Assembly (NCBI RefSeq): GCF_011035165.1
Contig: NZ_CP047588.1
Span: 434,001 to 498,000 of the forward strand
Origin: Buchnera aphidicola (Uroleucon sonchi)
GTDB taxonomy: Bacteria; Pseudomonadota; Gammaproteobacteria; Enterobacterales; Enterobacteriaceae
Direction: 5' to 3'
DNA: 64,000 nt
Every line of letters begins with the position of its first letter. Position 1 is the stretch's first letter. Under the pieces are notes generated by a model, which did not search any database, was not told the DNA's origin, and saw only the letters and a list, made by a program, of their open reading frames with translations. Both the position numbers and the translations under genes were made by a program. Positions 1-9,518 of this stretch are shown here, in pieces.

Positions 1-42
1 TTCATAAAATCAGCAGGAAAAAATAAAAAAAAAATTATATAA
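1..42 (+). CDS. pyrG: CTP synthase, C-terminal end (partial)
   Basis: The first 14 codons of the window, read in frame 1, end in TAA at 40-42. They give a tail starting [11 protein letters not shown], which resembles the FVKAASEFQKR tail of E. coli CTP synthase as I remember it. CTP synthase makes CTP from UTP with glutamine as nitrogen donor. The pyrG-eno order is the usual one in enteric bacteria, which supports the call. Only a short tail is visible, it contains a run of ten A residues at 25-34, and another frame stops at 24-26, so the exact end is uncertain. Confidence 0.55.
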   Translation, partial: FIKSAGKNKKKII

Positions 43-59
43 ATATATTGAGGTTAAAT

Positions 60-1364
60 ATGTCTAAAATTATAAAGATCATAGCAAGAGAAATTATAGA
101 CTCTCGAGGAAATCCTACTATTGAGTCTGAAGTACATTTAGAAGATGGGTCTATAGGAATAGCCTCTTCGCCTTCTGGAGCTTCTACAGGTTCATTAGAA
201 GCTATAGAATTAAGGGATTGTAATAAAGATAGATTCATGGGAAAAGGCGTGCAAAAAGCAGTTAAACTAATTAATAAAACAATATCTATAGCATTAAAAA
301 ACAAGAATGCTAACAATCAAAGTGATATTGATAGTACTATGATTGATGTTGATGGAACGAAAAATAAATCTAAAATAGGTGCTAATTCTATTTTATCTGT
401 GTCTTTAGCAGTTGCAAAAGCTGCTGCAGCATCTAAAAAAATACCTTTATATCAACATATTGCAGAGCTTAATAATACACCAAATATATTCTCTATGCCG
501 CTTCCAATGATTAATATTATTAATGGAGGAAAGCATGCTAATAATAATATTGATATACAAGAATTCATGATTCAACCAATTAATGCGAAAACAATCAAAG
601 AAGCTATACAAATAGGATGTGAAATATTTCATACTTTAGGAAAATTACTAAAAGAAAAAAATATGAGCACAACAGTAGGAGATGAAGGAGGATATGCTCC
701 TAATTTGAAATCGAATGAAGAAGCGCTAAATATAATTCAAGAAGCCATATTTAGAACGAAATATAAATTAGGAAAAGATATAAAATTAGCTATTGATTGC
801 GCAGCATCAGAATTATATAACCAAGAAAATCACAGATATGAATTAAAAGGAGAAAATATTTCTTTTTCTTCAAGAGAATTTACTCATTATTTAGAAGAAT
901 TATCTAATAAATATCCTATTATTTCAATTGAAGACGGACAAAATGAATCTGATTGGACAGGTTTTATTTATCAAACGCAACAACTAGGCCATAAAATACA
1001 ATTAGTTGGAGATGATTTATTTGTTACAAATTCTAATCTATTAAAAAAAGGTATTAAATTAGGCGCTGCAAATTCTATTTTAATTAAATTAAATCAAATT
1101 GGTACATTGACGGAAACAATAGAAGCAATTAAAATAGCTAAACAGTCAAATTATAATGTTATTATTTCTCATCGCTCAGGAGAAACAGAAGATTGCTATA
1201 TAGCAGATTTAGCTGTAGGAACATCATCAGGTCAAATAAAAACAGGTTCTGTAAGTCGTTCTGATAGAACTGCAAAATACAACCAATTAATTAGAATAGA
1301 AGAACAGTTAAGTCCAAAAAAAGCTCCGTTTTATGGTTTAAAATCAATTACATCTATATTTTAA
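60..1364 (+). CDS. eno: Enolase (phosphopyruvate hydratase)
   Basis: Interconverts 2-phosphoglycerate and phosphoenolpyruvate in glycolysis; in E. coli it is also a subunit of the RNA degradosome. I chose the ATG at 60 because the protein then starts [19 protein letters not shown], as in E. coli, and a GAGG ribosome binding site lies just upstream at 50-53. An upstream in-frame TTG at 48 would add four residues with no support. The 434-residue length matches the family. Magnesium and catalytic residues are in place: SIEDG, VGDDLF, the [10 protein letters not shown] block with the catalytic lysine, and SHRSGETED. It follows pyrG directly and is convergent with nlpD. Confidence 0.97.
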   Translation: MSKIIKIIAREIIDSRGNPTIESEVHLEDGSIGIASSPSGASTGSLEAIELRDCNKDRFMGKGVQKAVKLINKTISIALKNKNANNQSDIDSTMIDVDGTKNKSKIGANSILSVSLAVAKAAAASKKIPLYQHIAELNNTPNIFSMPLPMINIINGGKHANNNIDIQEFMIQPINAKTIKEAIQIGCEIFHTLGKLLKEKNMSTTVGDEGGYAPNLKSNEEALNIIQEAIFRTKYKLGKDIKLAIDCAASELYNQENHRYELKGENISFSSREFTHYLEELSNKYPIISIEDGQNESDWTGFIYQTQQLGHKIQLVGDDLFVTNSNLLKKGIKLGAANSILIKLNQIGTLTETIEAIKIAKQSNYNVIISHRSGETEDCYIADLAVGTSSGQIKTGSVSRSDRTAKYNQLIRIEEQLSPKKAPFYGLKSITSIF

Positions 1365-1388
1365 AATCATTTAAAAATCATATTAATA

Positions 1389-1421
1389 AGAATCAGGTAT
1401 CTAAATAATATGCCTGTTTCT
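1389..1421. terminator. Hairpin between convergent eno and nlpD
   Basis: Inverted repeat with arms at 1389-1400 and 1410-1421, one mismatch and one G-T pair over 12 positions, and a 9-base loop. It lies 24 bases after the eno stop in the 198-base convergent gap and includes a GC-richer core (CAGG/CCTG) that stands out from its surroundings. No clean T run follows on the plus strand, so it is a probable rather than a classic intrinsic terminator. Confidence 0.5.
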
Positions 1422-1562
1422 TACCAAACTATTCTTAATTTTATCTATTACATATGATCTTTTAAAAAAATTCATTATTATAATAAATATGGCTTTCAAA
1501 ATAATAGTTAATAACAAAATAGATTTTATAATCTATAAAAATTTTTATTAATATAAATAAAA

Positions 1563-2543
1563 TTAACTTTTTAAATTTATTGCAGGCAATAAAGTTAATG
1601 GATTAATTGAGTTTCCTTGATAACGTATTTCAAAATATAGTCGAGCTATTTTATCATAAGGAGATAAACCCATAGTAGCAATTTTTTGTTTTGCATGTAC
1701 TTTATCTTTTTCTTTGACTAAAATTAAATCATTAAAAGCATAAATACTTAAATAATTTTTATCATTTTTAATAATAATTAATCGACCATATTTTTTTAAC
1801 GAATCAATAACACAAACGACTTCTCCTGAAGATGCAGCAAAAATTGATTGACCTTGAACACCAGAAATTTCTATTTTTTTATGACTTGATATAAAATTAT
1901 TAAAATATTTAATTTCTTTTTTAAAAACTGGCCAATACCAAAGTTTAAAAAATTTTTTATTTGATAATGAATTATGATTATTTAATATTTTATTAATACA
2001 TAAATATATTTGATTAAATTTTATATTTTTTTTAAAAAAATTAAAAATATTTAATGAATCTATAAAAACAGTCTTACAAGATATATATTTTTTTTGAGAA
2101 TTTTGTGATTTATTTAATATATAACAATGATTATGATTAATTTTTACATCTCCTATCCAAATTTTTTGTCCAATAACAATTTTGTTAGGTTTTTTAATTA
2201 AATTGAAATTAGATAATTTATGATAATTATAATTAAATTTTTTAGCAATAGAATATAAAGTATCTTTTGATTTAACGATATAAAATATTTTAAATGTATT
2301 ATTATTATTTAAAAAACCAATAAAATTTTTATTCTTAATAAGAATATTATGTTGTGTAGAAAAAATTTTTTTATCTGATTTTAATATCCTAAATATTTCA
2401 TTTTTTTTATAAAATATAAATTTTTTAATATTTTGTTTTTTTAAATTACAATTAGAATAATTGCTGTGATTGCAAGATTTCGAAAATGAAAAAATATGAT
2501 AAAAAAATAATAAAAAAAAGAAAACAAATAATTTCAATAACAT
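1563..2543 (-). CDS. nlpD: NlpD-like LysM and degenerate LytM (M23) protein, amidase activator
   Basis: In E. coli NlpD is an outer-membrane lipoprotein that activates the amidase AmiC for septal peptidoglycan splitting. Visible here: a very hydrophobic N-terminus (about residues 3-20), a LysM repeat at about 88-132, and a C-terminal LytM domain (about 225-320). The LytM domain has YLSIYAFND, KQKIATMG and LYFEIRYQG, close to E. coli NlpD. The catalytic metal ligands of true M23 peptidases are absent, as in other NlpD activators. The usual lipobox is not evident: the cysteine near residue 24 is preceded by SKS, not L-[AS]-[GA]. The segment between the two domains is low-complexity and lysine/asparagine-rich. 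It is last in the leftward ispD-ispF series, as nlpD is near ispDF in E. coli. Confidence 0.85.
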   Translation of the reverse strand: MLLKLFVFFFLLFFYHIFSFSKSCNHSNYSNCNLKKQNIKKFIFYKKNEIFRILKSDKKIFSTQHNILIKNKNFIGFLNNNNTFKIFYIVKSKDTLYSIAKKFNYNYHKLSNFNLIKKPNKIVIGQKIWIGDVKINHNHCYILNKSQNSQKKYISCKTVFIDSLNIFNFFKKNIKFNQIYLCINKILNNHNSLSNKKFFKLWYWPVFKKEIKYFNNFISSHKKIEISGVQGQSIFAASSGEVVCVIDSLKKYGRLIIIKNDKNYLSIYAFNDLILVKEKDKVHAKQKIATMGLSPYDKIARLYFEIRYQGNSINPLTLLPAINLKS

Positions 2544-2632
2544 TAACTATATCCATAATATGTTAATCAAATATTCATTGATGATATATATTAATATATT
2601 TAAAAAATAAATATTTTTATTTATCATTTTAT

Positions 2633-3100
2633 TTATATCAGCAAAACAATTGTTTGACAAGCAATACCTTCTCGTCTTCCAATACAACCTATTTTTTTAG
2701 AGCTAGTTGATTTTATACTAATTTGATTTATCTCAGTATTGAGATCTGATGATAAATTTGATTTCATTAAAAAAATATAAGGAGACATCTTAGGATACTC
2801 TGCAATAATCGTAATATCTATGTTGGAAATAACATAATTTTTTAATTTAATTTTATTCCAAATATTCTTTAATAATATTCTGCTATCAATGTTTTTATAT
2901 ATCTTATTGCTGCTTGGAAAAAACGTGCCAATATCTCCCATGGCAACAGCACCTAAAAGTGCATCTATTACTGTATGAATTAATAAATCACCATTAGAAT
3001 GCGCAATTAATCCTTGTTTACAAGGAATAACAACACCACCAATAATTAATGGTTTCATACTACCAAAAGCATGAATATCATAACCATATCCAATTCGCAT
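2633..3100 (-). CDS. ispF: 2-C-methyl-D-erythritol 2,4-cyclodiphosphate synthase
   Basis: Makes 2-C-methyl-D-erythritol 2,4-cyclodiphosphate with release of CMP, the fifth step of the MEP isoprenoid pathway. The protein has 155 residues, close to the usual 159. It begins [13 protein letters not shown] with the zinc ligands D8 and H10; the third zinc-ligand histidine is in [13 protein letters not shown], and the substrate and nucleotide residues lie in MGDIGTFFP and [14 protein letters not shown] replaces the more common HSDGD. It starts 15 bases after the ispD stop, so the two are almost certainly co-transcribed, as in E. coli where ispD and ispF are adjacent. Confidence 0.95.
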   Translation of the reverse strand: MRIGYGYDIHAFGSMKPLIIGGVVIPCKQGLIAHSNGDLLIHTVIDALLGAVAMGDIGTFFPSSNKIYKNIDSRILLKNIWNKIKLKNYVISNIDITIIAEYPKMSPYIFLMKSNLSSDLNTEINQISIKSTSSKKIGCIGRREGIACQTIVLLI

Positions 3101-3115
3101 AAAATTCCTTTTTTA

Positions 3116-3820
3116 TTAATGCATGTTAAAATTATTTAAATAAAATTTTGCAAGAATAATATCTTCAGGCCAAGTAATTTTAATATTTTTTTCATTCCCT
3201 AAAACAATCAAAGGTTTATATCCACAATATTCTAATGCTGAAGATTCATCAGTGATATTAATTTTGTCTTTAATAATTTTTTTTAAACAAGATTTTAATA
3301 AATTTATTTGAAATAATTGTGGTGTTAAAGCATGCCATAAATTATTTCGATTTAAAGTATATAAAACTTTTTTTTGCGTCAAATTACTATATTTAATAGT
3401 ATCAGATACTGGTCGAGCTAAAATTGCACCAACTGGATTGTTTTCAATCATTGATATTAAATTATCTAAATCTTTATAACTTAAAAATGGACGAACTGCA
3501 TCATGAATGATAACCCAATCCGCATTAGTTTGAAAAGATAATCCAGATAAAACAGAATAGATTCTTTCTTCACCACCTACAACAGAGATGATTTTTAAAT
3601 TAGATGATATTTTTAGTTGTTTAAAATAAATATCTTTTTTATTTAAAGCAACAATAATAAGATCTATATTAGGGTGTAATAATAATGTTCTTAGAGCATA
3701 TTCAAGAATAGTACAATTTTGAATTTTAATATACTGTTTTGGTACATTTGATTTCATTCTAGAACCTATTCCAGCAGCTGGAACAACAGCTATAATTTTT
3801 GGTCTTAATGTATTCAACAA
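3116..3820 (-). CDS. ispD: 2-C-methyl-D-erythritol 4-phosphate cytidylyltransferase
   Basis: Couples CTP to methylerythritol 4-phosphate, the third step of the MEP pathway. The 234 residues match the family (E. coli 236). The nucleotide-binding start reads VPAAGIGSRMKSNVPKQY with the conserved Arg and Lys; later blocks VVGGEERIYSV, VIIHDAVRPF and ARPVSDTIK are typical. It sits between ftsB (85-base gap) and ispF in the same leftward transcript. The CTP it uses would come from PyrG, whose gene end is at the left edge of the window. Confidence 0.95.
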   Translation of the reverse strand: MLNTLRPKIIAVVPAAGIGSRMKSNVPKQYIKIQNCTILEYALRTLLLHPNIDLIIVALNKKDIYFKQLKISSNLKIISVVGGEERIYSVLSGLSFQTNADWVIIHDAVRPFLSYKDLDNLISMIENNPVGAILARPVSDTIKYSNLTQKKVLYTLNRNNLWHALTPQLFQINLLKSCLKKIIKDKINITDESSALEYCGYKPLIVLGNEKNIKITWPEDIILAKFYLNNFNMH

Positions 3821-3905
3821 AATTTTTTATACCTAAAATATCAAAAATTATTTATAAAATATAAAAATTATTTATTTTATATGATAAATGTAACTATTAT
3901 ATGTC

Positions 3906-4112
3906 TTATTTTGTAGCGTCTATTGTCTTGTTTAAACTATCAATATCTAACATTAATTGTTTATTACGTGTATCAAGATTTTCATTATTTTTTTTTTCTA
4001 TAATCACTTTGTGATATATTTTGATATAATCAATTAAACCATTTTTTCCTAACCAAAGAGAATATTGTAGCCAACATAATGCTAATAATAAAAATATTTT
4101 TAATATATTCAT
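3906..4112 (-). CDS. ftsB: Cell division protein FtsB, short form
   Basis: FtsB is a small bitopic divisome protein that forms a coiled coil with FtsL and contacts FtsQ. I chose the ATG at 4112 because it gives MNILKIFLLLALCWLQYSLW, aligned with the E. coli start. An upstream TTG at 4133 would overlap the cysC stop and add seven unsupported residues. One membrane segment (about residues 3-17) is followed by the conserved LWLGKNGLIDY and a short coiled coil. At 68 residues it is much shorter than E. coli FtsB (103) and ends inside or just after the coiled coil, so the region that binds FtsQ in E. coli appears to be missing. Its position between cysC and ispD is the one expected near E. coli cysC and ispD. 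Confidence 0.85.
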   Translation of the reverse strand: MNILKIFLLLALCWLQYSLWLGKNGLIDYIKIYHKVIIEKKNNENLDTRNKQLMLDIDSLNKTIDATK

Positions 4113-4129
4113 ATTTTGTTTAAAAATAA

Positions 4130-4750
4130 TCAATTTTCACAAAAAGATATTATATGATTTTTATATAGAATGTTTATAATTTTTTTTGAATTAATTTCTA
4201 AAGCATCTGTGCCATTTAAAATTATATCAGGATTACTAGGAATTTCATATTCCTCTTGTATACCAGTAAAATCATATATATTTCCTGATCGAGCTTGTTG
4301 ATACAATTTTTTAGGATCTCGTTTTTCACAAACACTGATTGGTGTATCCACGAACACTTCTAAAACATTTTTTACTCCTCCTAACATGTTATAAATCATT
4401 GTTCTTTGATTTTGATAAGGAGAAATTACTGATACTAAGGTTATAATCCCGGCATCTAACATAATTTTTGCTACTTCTCCAATACGTCTAATATTTTCTT
4501 TACGATCTGTTTTGCTAAAAGATAGATCAGAACATAAACCAGATCTAATATTATCTCCATCTAATAAGTAAGTATGCATACCATGTATAAACAATTTTTT
4601 CTCTAAATGATTGGCGATGCTTGATTTTCCTGCACCTGAAAGCCCTGTAAACCATATTACAATAGATCTATGTTTATTATATTTTTCACGTTTTTCTCGT
4701 GAAATTAAATGTTCATGCCAAAAAATATTTTTTTGCATATTATTTTTCAT
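4130..4750 (-). CDS. cysC: Adenylylsulfate kinase
   Basis: Phosphorylates adenosine 5'-phosphosulfate (APS) to PAPS, the second step of sulfate activation. The 206-residue protein has a P-loop GLSGAGKS at about 36-43, LLDGDNIRSGLCSDL, FSKTDRKENIRRIGEVAK, and the ISPYQ segment with the serine that is phosphorylated in the family. FVDTPISVCEKRDPK and FTGIQEEYE are also typical. It lies 18 bases after cysN in the order cysG-cysD-cysN-cysC. It ends in TGA, one of several genes here showing that TGA is an ordinary stop codon in this genome. Confidence 0.96.
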   Translation of the reverse strand: MKNNMQKNIFWHEHLISREKREKYNKHRSIVIWFTGLSGAGKSSIANHLEKKLFIHGMHTYLLDGDNIRSGLCSDLSFSKTDRKENIRRIGEVAKIMLDAGIITLVSVISPYQNQRTMIYNMLGGVKNVLEVFVDTPISVCEKRDPKKLYQQARSGNIYDFTGIQEEYEIPSNPDIILNGTDALEINSKKIINILYKNHIISFCEN

Positions 4751-4768
4751 ATTTTAATTAAAACCTTT

Positions 4769-6172
4769 TTAAAAAATTTTTGGTATATTCCAATGAGGAA
4801 AATATCTAGAAATTAAATCATGTAATTCTAATTCAAAGTTTTTTTTATTATTAACAACAATATTATTTTTTATTTTTACACCATTGACAATCATTCCAGC
4901 ACCAACAGTAATATTTGTCATTAAATCAATCAAAATCATACTACCTGTCATTTTATTAATTGCATAATTGTCAAAAATCATAGGTTCACTAAAAATAGCT
5001 TTAATACGACCAATACTATTTAACCCAAGAGTATTAGTTTTTATTTCAATTAAATTATTTATATCTATTTTAAATAAAATATCTTTTATATAAAGACGTG
5101 TCATTTTACCCGATAACTTAACATTATATGATTTATTTTTTAATAAAACTTCATCTGTCATCCATACAATATCAATAATAGCTTCTTGTAATGGTTCTAA
5201 AACAGAATCAAAATCGACTAAAAAATCTCCACGATTAATATCTATTTCATCTTTTAAAGTGACTGTAATAGATTCTCCAGCTTCCGCTGTTTTTAAATCT
5301 TTATCATATGTTATAATGCGATCAATATAAGAGGTAATATTAATAGGTAGAATTTTAACTGGTTGACCAACATACATTTTACCAGATACCAATATTCCAG
5401 AATATCCGCGAAAATTTGAATTAGGACGGTTAATATATTGTACGGGAAACCGAGTTTCTTTTAAGTCAGTACTATCGTCAATTCTAATTGTTTCTAAAAT
5501 ATTTAATAATGTCTCACCTTCATACCAAGAAATAATATTTTTTTTAAACACAATATTTTCGCCAATTAAAGCTGATATTGGAATGAAAATAATATTTAAA
5601 TTTTTAGGCAATTTTTTAGAAAAAAGTAAAAATTTTTTTTTTATATTTAAAAATACTTCCTGTTGATAATTGACTAAATCCATTTTATTAACAGCTACAA
5701 TTAAATTTTTAATACCAAGTAAAGTAGAAATAAAACTATGCCGATAAGTTTGTTTTGATAACCCTTTTTTAGCATCAACTAATAGAATAGATACATCACA
5801 TGTAGATGCCCCTGTAACCATATTACGGGTATACTGTTCATGACCAGGAGTATCAGCAATAATAAATTTTCTTTTATTAGTGGAAAAATAGCGATATGCT
5901 ACATCAATTGTAATCCCCTGTTCACGTTCAGACTGTAGCCCATCTACTATTAAAGCTAGGTCTACTTTTGACCCTTGTGTACCATGACGTTTACTGTCAT
6001 TTTTTAAAGAAAATAATTGATCATCATAAATTTGTTTTGTATCATGTAATAAACGACCTATTAATGTACTTTTACCATCATCTACACTGCCACAGGTTAA
6101 AAATTTTAATAAAGTTTTTTTTTGATTTAAATTAAACCATTTTTTAAAATTATCTAATGTATTAATATTCAT
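4769..6172 (-). CDS. cysN: Sulfate adenylyltransferase subunit 1 (GTPase)
   Basis: Regulatory GTPase subunit of ATP sulfurylase, which with CysD makes APS from ATP and sulfate; GTP hydrolysis drives the reaction. Elongation-factor-like motifs are intact: GSVDDGKS (about 28-35), DTPGHEQYTRNMVTGAS and NKMDLV, followed by beta-barrel domains. The 467 residues are close to the E. coli 475. An AAGG sequence about a dozen bases upstream of the ATG is a plausible ribosome binding site. It begins 23 bases after the end of cysD. The protein is CysN alone, not a CysN-CysC fusion. Confidence 0.96.
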   Translation of the reverse strand: MNINTLDNFKKWFNLNQKKTLLKFLTCGSVDDGKSTLIGRLLHDTKQIYDDQLFSLKNDSKRHGTQGSKVDLALIVDGLQSEREQGITIDVAYRYFSTNKRKFIIADTPGHEQYTRNMVTGASTCDVSILLVDAKKGLSKQTYRHSFISTLLGIKNLIVAVNKMDLVNYQQEVFLNIKKKFLLFSKKLPKNLNIIFIPISALIGENIVFKKNIISWYEGETLLNILETIRIDDSTDLKETRFPVQYINRPNSNFRGYSGILVSGKMYVGQPVKILPINITSYIDRIITYDKDLKTAEAGESITVTLKDEIDINRGDFLVDFDSVLEPLQEAIIDIVWMTDEVLLKNKSYNVKLSGKMTRLYIKDILFKIDINNLIEIKTNTLGLNSIGRIKAIFSEPMIFDNYAINKMTGSMILIDLMTNITVGAGMIVNGVKIKNNIVVNNKKNFELELHDLISRYFPHWNIPKIF

Positions 6173-6195
6173 GCTTTTTAAATCGCCTTATTTTA

Positions 6196-7104
6196 TTAAA
6201 AATAACCCTGTCTTTTTTTAAATTCCATCGAATTTTTTTGATCATGGTCAATAGATCGTCCCATTCGTTCGCTTGTTTTAATTATTAATGTTTCTTGAAT
6301 AATATCTTGAATATTGACTGCTGTTGATTCAATAGCACTTGTTAAAGGCCAGCAACCTAATGTACGAAACCGTACCATTTTTTCTTGAATGACTTCATTC
6401 TCTTGAATATTTATACGATGATCATCAATCATAATTAATATTTTGTTTCTTTTTAGTACTGGTCTCATAGCAGCAAAATAAAGCGGAACAATTTCAATGT
6501 TTTCTAGAAAAATATACTGCCAAATATCTAACTCAGTCCAATTTGAAAGAGGGAAAATACGCATATTTTCTCCTGGATTAATTTGACTGTTGTAATTCCA
6601 CCAAATTTCTGGTCTTTGTTTCTTTGGATCCCATTGATGAAACGAATCACGAAAAGAATAAATTCTTTCTTTAGAACGTGATTTTTCTTCATCACGTCTA
6701 GCTCCACCAAATGCCGCGTCAAAATTATATTGATTTATTGCTTCTTTTAATCCTTCAGTTTTCATAATATCAGTATATTTATGTCCACCATGTTGAAAAG
6801 GATTTAAATTTAATAATTTACCTTTTGAATTAACATGAACTATTAACTTAACTTGAAATTTTTTGACAATATAATCTCTAAAACTATACATTTCTTTAAA
6901 TTTCCATCCAGTATCTATATGTAGCAAAGGAAATGGAATAGGTCCAGGATAAAAAGCTTTTTTAGCTAAATGCAACATTACTGAAGAATCTTTACCAATA
7001 GAATATAACATTACAGGATTTTGAAATTCTGCAACTACCTCTCTCATGATATAAATACTTTCCGATTCTAATTGATGTAAATAAGTAATATTTTTTTTGA
7101 ACAT
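6196..7104 (-). CDS. cysD: Sulfate adenylyltransferase subunit 2
   Basis: Catalytic ATP sulfurylase subunit, adenylating sulfate together with CysN. I chose the internal ATG at 7104, preceded by an AGGA ribosome binding site, because it gives 302 residues, the E. coli length, starting [16 protein letters not shown]. An upstream TTG at 7131 would add nine residues that do not fit the family. The PP-loop for ATP is visible as [14 protein letters not shown], followed by HIDTGWKF, the block [31 protein letters not shown] and a KKRQGYF C-terminus. Clustered with cysG and cysN on the minus strand. Confidence 0.96.
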   Translation of the reverse strand: MFKKNITYLHQLESESIYIMREVVAEFQNPVMLYSIGKDSSVMLHLAKKAFYPGPIPFPLLHIDTGWKFKEMYSFRDYIVKKFQVKLIVHVNSKGKLLNLNPFQHGGHKYTDIMKTEGLKEAINQYNFDAAFGGARRDEEKSRSKERIYSFRDSFHQWDPKKQRPEIWWNYNSQINPGENMRIFPLSNWTELDIWQYIFLENIEIVPLYFAAMRPVLKRNKILIMIDDHRINIQENEVIQEKMVRFRTLGCWPLTSAIESTAVNIQDIIQETLIIKTSERMGRSIDHDQKNSMEFKKRQGYF

Positions 7105-7149
7105 ACTCGTTCCTAAGATTTGTTTAGTCAATAAAAATTGTTATGAATA

Positions 7150-8535
7150 TTATTTAATATCATTTTGAAACCATAATAATTTTTTATGTAATTTAACAAC
7201 TTCTCCAATAATTAATAATGAAGGAGTTGTAGCAAATTTAATTTTTTCTTCTACATTATCAAGAGAACTAATAAACACTTTTTGATGAGAAGTAGTACCT
7301 TTTTCAATAATAGCTATTGGAGTAGACTTTAATCGTCCGTATGAAATTAATTGTTTAGATATCTCGATAGCTTTTAAAGTTCCCATATATATTACTATAG
7401 TATAAGACGGATCAGATAAAATTGACCAATTATTTGTAAAACCATCAATACACCGATGTCCTGTAATAAAAATAATACCTTGTGAATATTTACGATGGGT
7501 TAATGGTATTCCAGTGTAAGCAGCAATACCAACAGCGGCAGTAATACCTGGAACAACTTGAAAATTAATATTTGCATTTTTTGCCGCTTCTATTTCTTCT
7601 CCTCCACGTGCAAAAATAAAAGGATCTCCACCTTTTAAACGTACTACTTTATTCCCTTTTTTAGCTAAATTTATTAGCAATGTAATAATTTCCTTTTGAT
7701 TTATATTTTTTAAACCAGCACGTTTGCCCACGCATATTAATTTAGCATCTCGACGTATTAAATCTAAAACATCCTTAGAGACTAAGTGATCATATAAAAC
7801 AAAATCTGCTTGTTGTAATACTTGCAAGCCTCTTAAAGTTAATAAGCCACTATCTCCTGGTCCAGCTCCTACTAAAATAATTTCACCGATTTCATTAGAT
7901 ATGTTATTGCGATATAAGAGTTTTTTTAAAATAATAATTGCTTTTTTTTGATTTTCATTCAATATGTGCTCGACAAACATACTTTTAAACAATTTTTCCC
8001 AAAATCGACGTCGTGATAAAAAACTAGATAAACATTTTTTAACAACTATGCGCCATTGACCAGCTATTTTAGCTACATTTCCTAATTTTTTTGGTAAAAT
8101 TGATTCAATTTTTTCGCGTAATGAACGCAATAAAACTGGAGCAGTACCACCAGAAGAAAGAGCTACAACAATAGGTGAACGATCAATAATAGAAGGAAAA
8201 ATAAAAGAACATTTTAATGTATCATCTACTACATTTAATAATAAACAACGTTCACTACAAACTTTTGATAAATATTTGTTTAACTGAATATCATTATTTG
8301 CTGAAATGACTAAAAATATTTTTTTTAAATAAATTACATGAAAGGTATTAGATAATAAATGAATTTTTTTTTCATTTAATAATAATTGCACTTCTGGGCA
8401 TATTTCTTTAGAAATAATATTAACTATTGCTTTTGCACGAAGTAATAATTTAATTTTATTAAATGCCACTGGTCCTGCTCCAATGACTAAAATATTTTTA
8501 GATTTTAAATCGATAAAAATAGGAAAATAATTCAC
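7150..8535 (-). CDS. cysG: Siroheme synthase (trifunctional CysG)
   Basis: Converts uroporphyrinogen III to siroheme, the cofactor of the sulfite reductase CysI; methyltransferase, dehydrogenase and ferrochelatase activities are fused in one protein. The N-terminal half has the NAD-binding VIGAGPVAFNKIKLLL and the SSGGTAPVLLRSL segment. The C-terminal half is the uroporphyrinogen methyltransferase, with ILVGAGPGDSGLLTLRG and RLKGGDPFIFARGGEE. The 461 residues match E. coli (457). The start is GTG, with GGAAA about ten bases upstream. E. coli keeps cysG in the nir operon, so its place next to cysD here is a rearrangement that groups the cofactor gene with its user. Confidence 0.95.
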   Translation of the reverse strand: MNYFPIFIDLKSKNILVIGAGPVAFNKIKLLLRAKAIVNIISKEICPEVQLLLNEKKIHLLSNTFHVIYLKKIFLVISANNDIQLNKYLSKVCSERCLLLNVVDDTLKCSFIFPSIIDRSPIVVALSSGGTAPVLLRSLREKIESILPKKLGNVAKIAGQWRIVVKKCLSSFLSRRRFWEKLFKSMFVEHILNENQKKAIIILKKLLYRNNISNEIGEIILVGAGPGDSGLLTLRGLQVLQQADFVLYDHLVSKDVLDLIRRDAKLICVGKRAGLKNINQKEIITLLINLAKKGNKVVRLKGGDPFIFARGGEEIEAAKNANINFQVVPGITAAVGIAAYTGIPLTHRKYSQGIIFITGHRCIDGFTNNWSILSDPSYTIVIYMGTLKAIEISKQLISYGRLKSTPIAIIEKGTTSHQKVFISSLDNVEEKIKFATTPSLLIIGEVVKLHKKLLWFQNDIK

Positions 8536-8768
8536 AATTGCTTATTTCCAAAAAAAAATCACATAATATATTTATATAAATTTTTATATTAAATAGTTTA
8601 ATTTTAAAATTATATAATTTAATTGAATTCCAAAATTATTAAAAATACAATATTAATATTATACAAAAGTCATAATTCATAATATATGATATTATCATAT
8701 CAATTATTACTTAATAAATGTTAAAAATTATTAATATTTAAAAAAAATATAACTTTTGTTAAAACATA

Positions 8769-9503
8769 TTAGTTATCATGTAAACCGCATTCTCGTTTTA
8801 AACCAAAAAAACGAGTTTCTTCTTCTGACATGCCTAATGTATATTTTTTAGTAGTATGTACATCACCAACAGATACATATCCTTGTGAATATAGCGGATG
8901 AATATCTAAATTATGTAATTTTAAATATTGATTTACTACAGTATTAGACCAATCTAATATTGGTAATATCTTAAATATTCCATTTTGAATAGATAAATAA
9001 TTTAATGCACTACGACTTTTAGATTGCTCACGACGTAATCCAGAAAACCATGTTTGTACTGATAGTTGTCTAAAAGCAATATTCATAGGCTCAACTTTGT
9101 TGATTTTATTATAAAAATTAATCCCTGTAATTCCTTTTTCCCACAATTTCCCATATCTTGATTCTTGCCATGCAGGAGAAATTTTTGATCTAAAAACTTT
9201 GAGATTTAATTGAAATTTATCTGTTAGCATATCAATAAAATTATACGTTTGCGGAAATAAATATCCAGTATCAATTAATATAATAGGAATATCAGGTTTT
9301 TTCTGAGTCATAAGGTGTATTAATACTATTGATTGAATACCAAAACTAGAAGACATAATATGTGTATTTGGTAAATTTTTTAATGCCCAATTAATACGTT
9401 CTTCTGCAGAATATTTTGAGATTAATATATTGCATTTAGATAATATTTCATTTTTTTTTTTAGAATCTAGCGAATTAATATTTTTAATATTTAAAATTGA
9501 CAT
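8769..9503 (-). CDS. cysH: Phosphoadenosine phosphosulfate reductase
   Basis: Thioredoxin-dependent reduction of PAPS to sulfite. The 244-residue length equals that of E. coli. Visible are the PAPS-binding [14 protein letters not shown], the block [13 protein letters not shown] and the C-terminal ECGLHDN carrying the single catalytic cysteine. Absence of the CC...CxxC iron-sulfur motif marks it as the PAPS-type rather than the APS-type enzyme, consistent with an intact cysC. It follows cysI by 15 bases. The 233 bases after it, before cysG, are empty. Confidence 0.96.
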   Translation of the reverse strand: MSILNIKNINSLDSKKKNEILSKCNILISKYSAEERINWALKNLPNTHIMSSSFGIQSIVLIHLMTQKKPDIPIILIDTGYLFPQTYNFIDMLTDKFQLNLKVFRSKISPAWQESRYGKLWEKGITGINFYNKINKVEPMNIAFRQLSVQTWFSGLRREQSKSRSALNYLSIQNGIFKILPILDWSNTVVNQYLKLHNLDIHPLYSQGYVSVGDVHTTKKYTLGMSEEETRFFGLKRECGLHDN

Positions 9504-9518
9504 TCTATTGACTCCGTA

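Noticed and set aside
48-59. Upstream TTG start for eno
   Set aside because: It lies within the ribosome binding site (TTGAGG) and adds residues not found in enolases; ATG at 60 fits the family exactly.
4113-4133. Extended ftsB from TTG at 4133
   Set aside because: It would overlap the cysC stop and add seven residues; the ATG at 4112 gives the conserved FtsB start.
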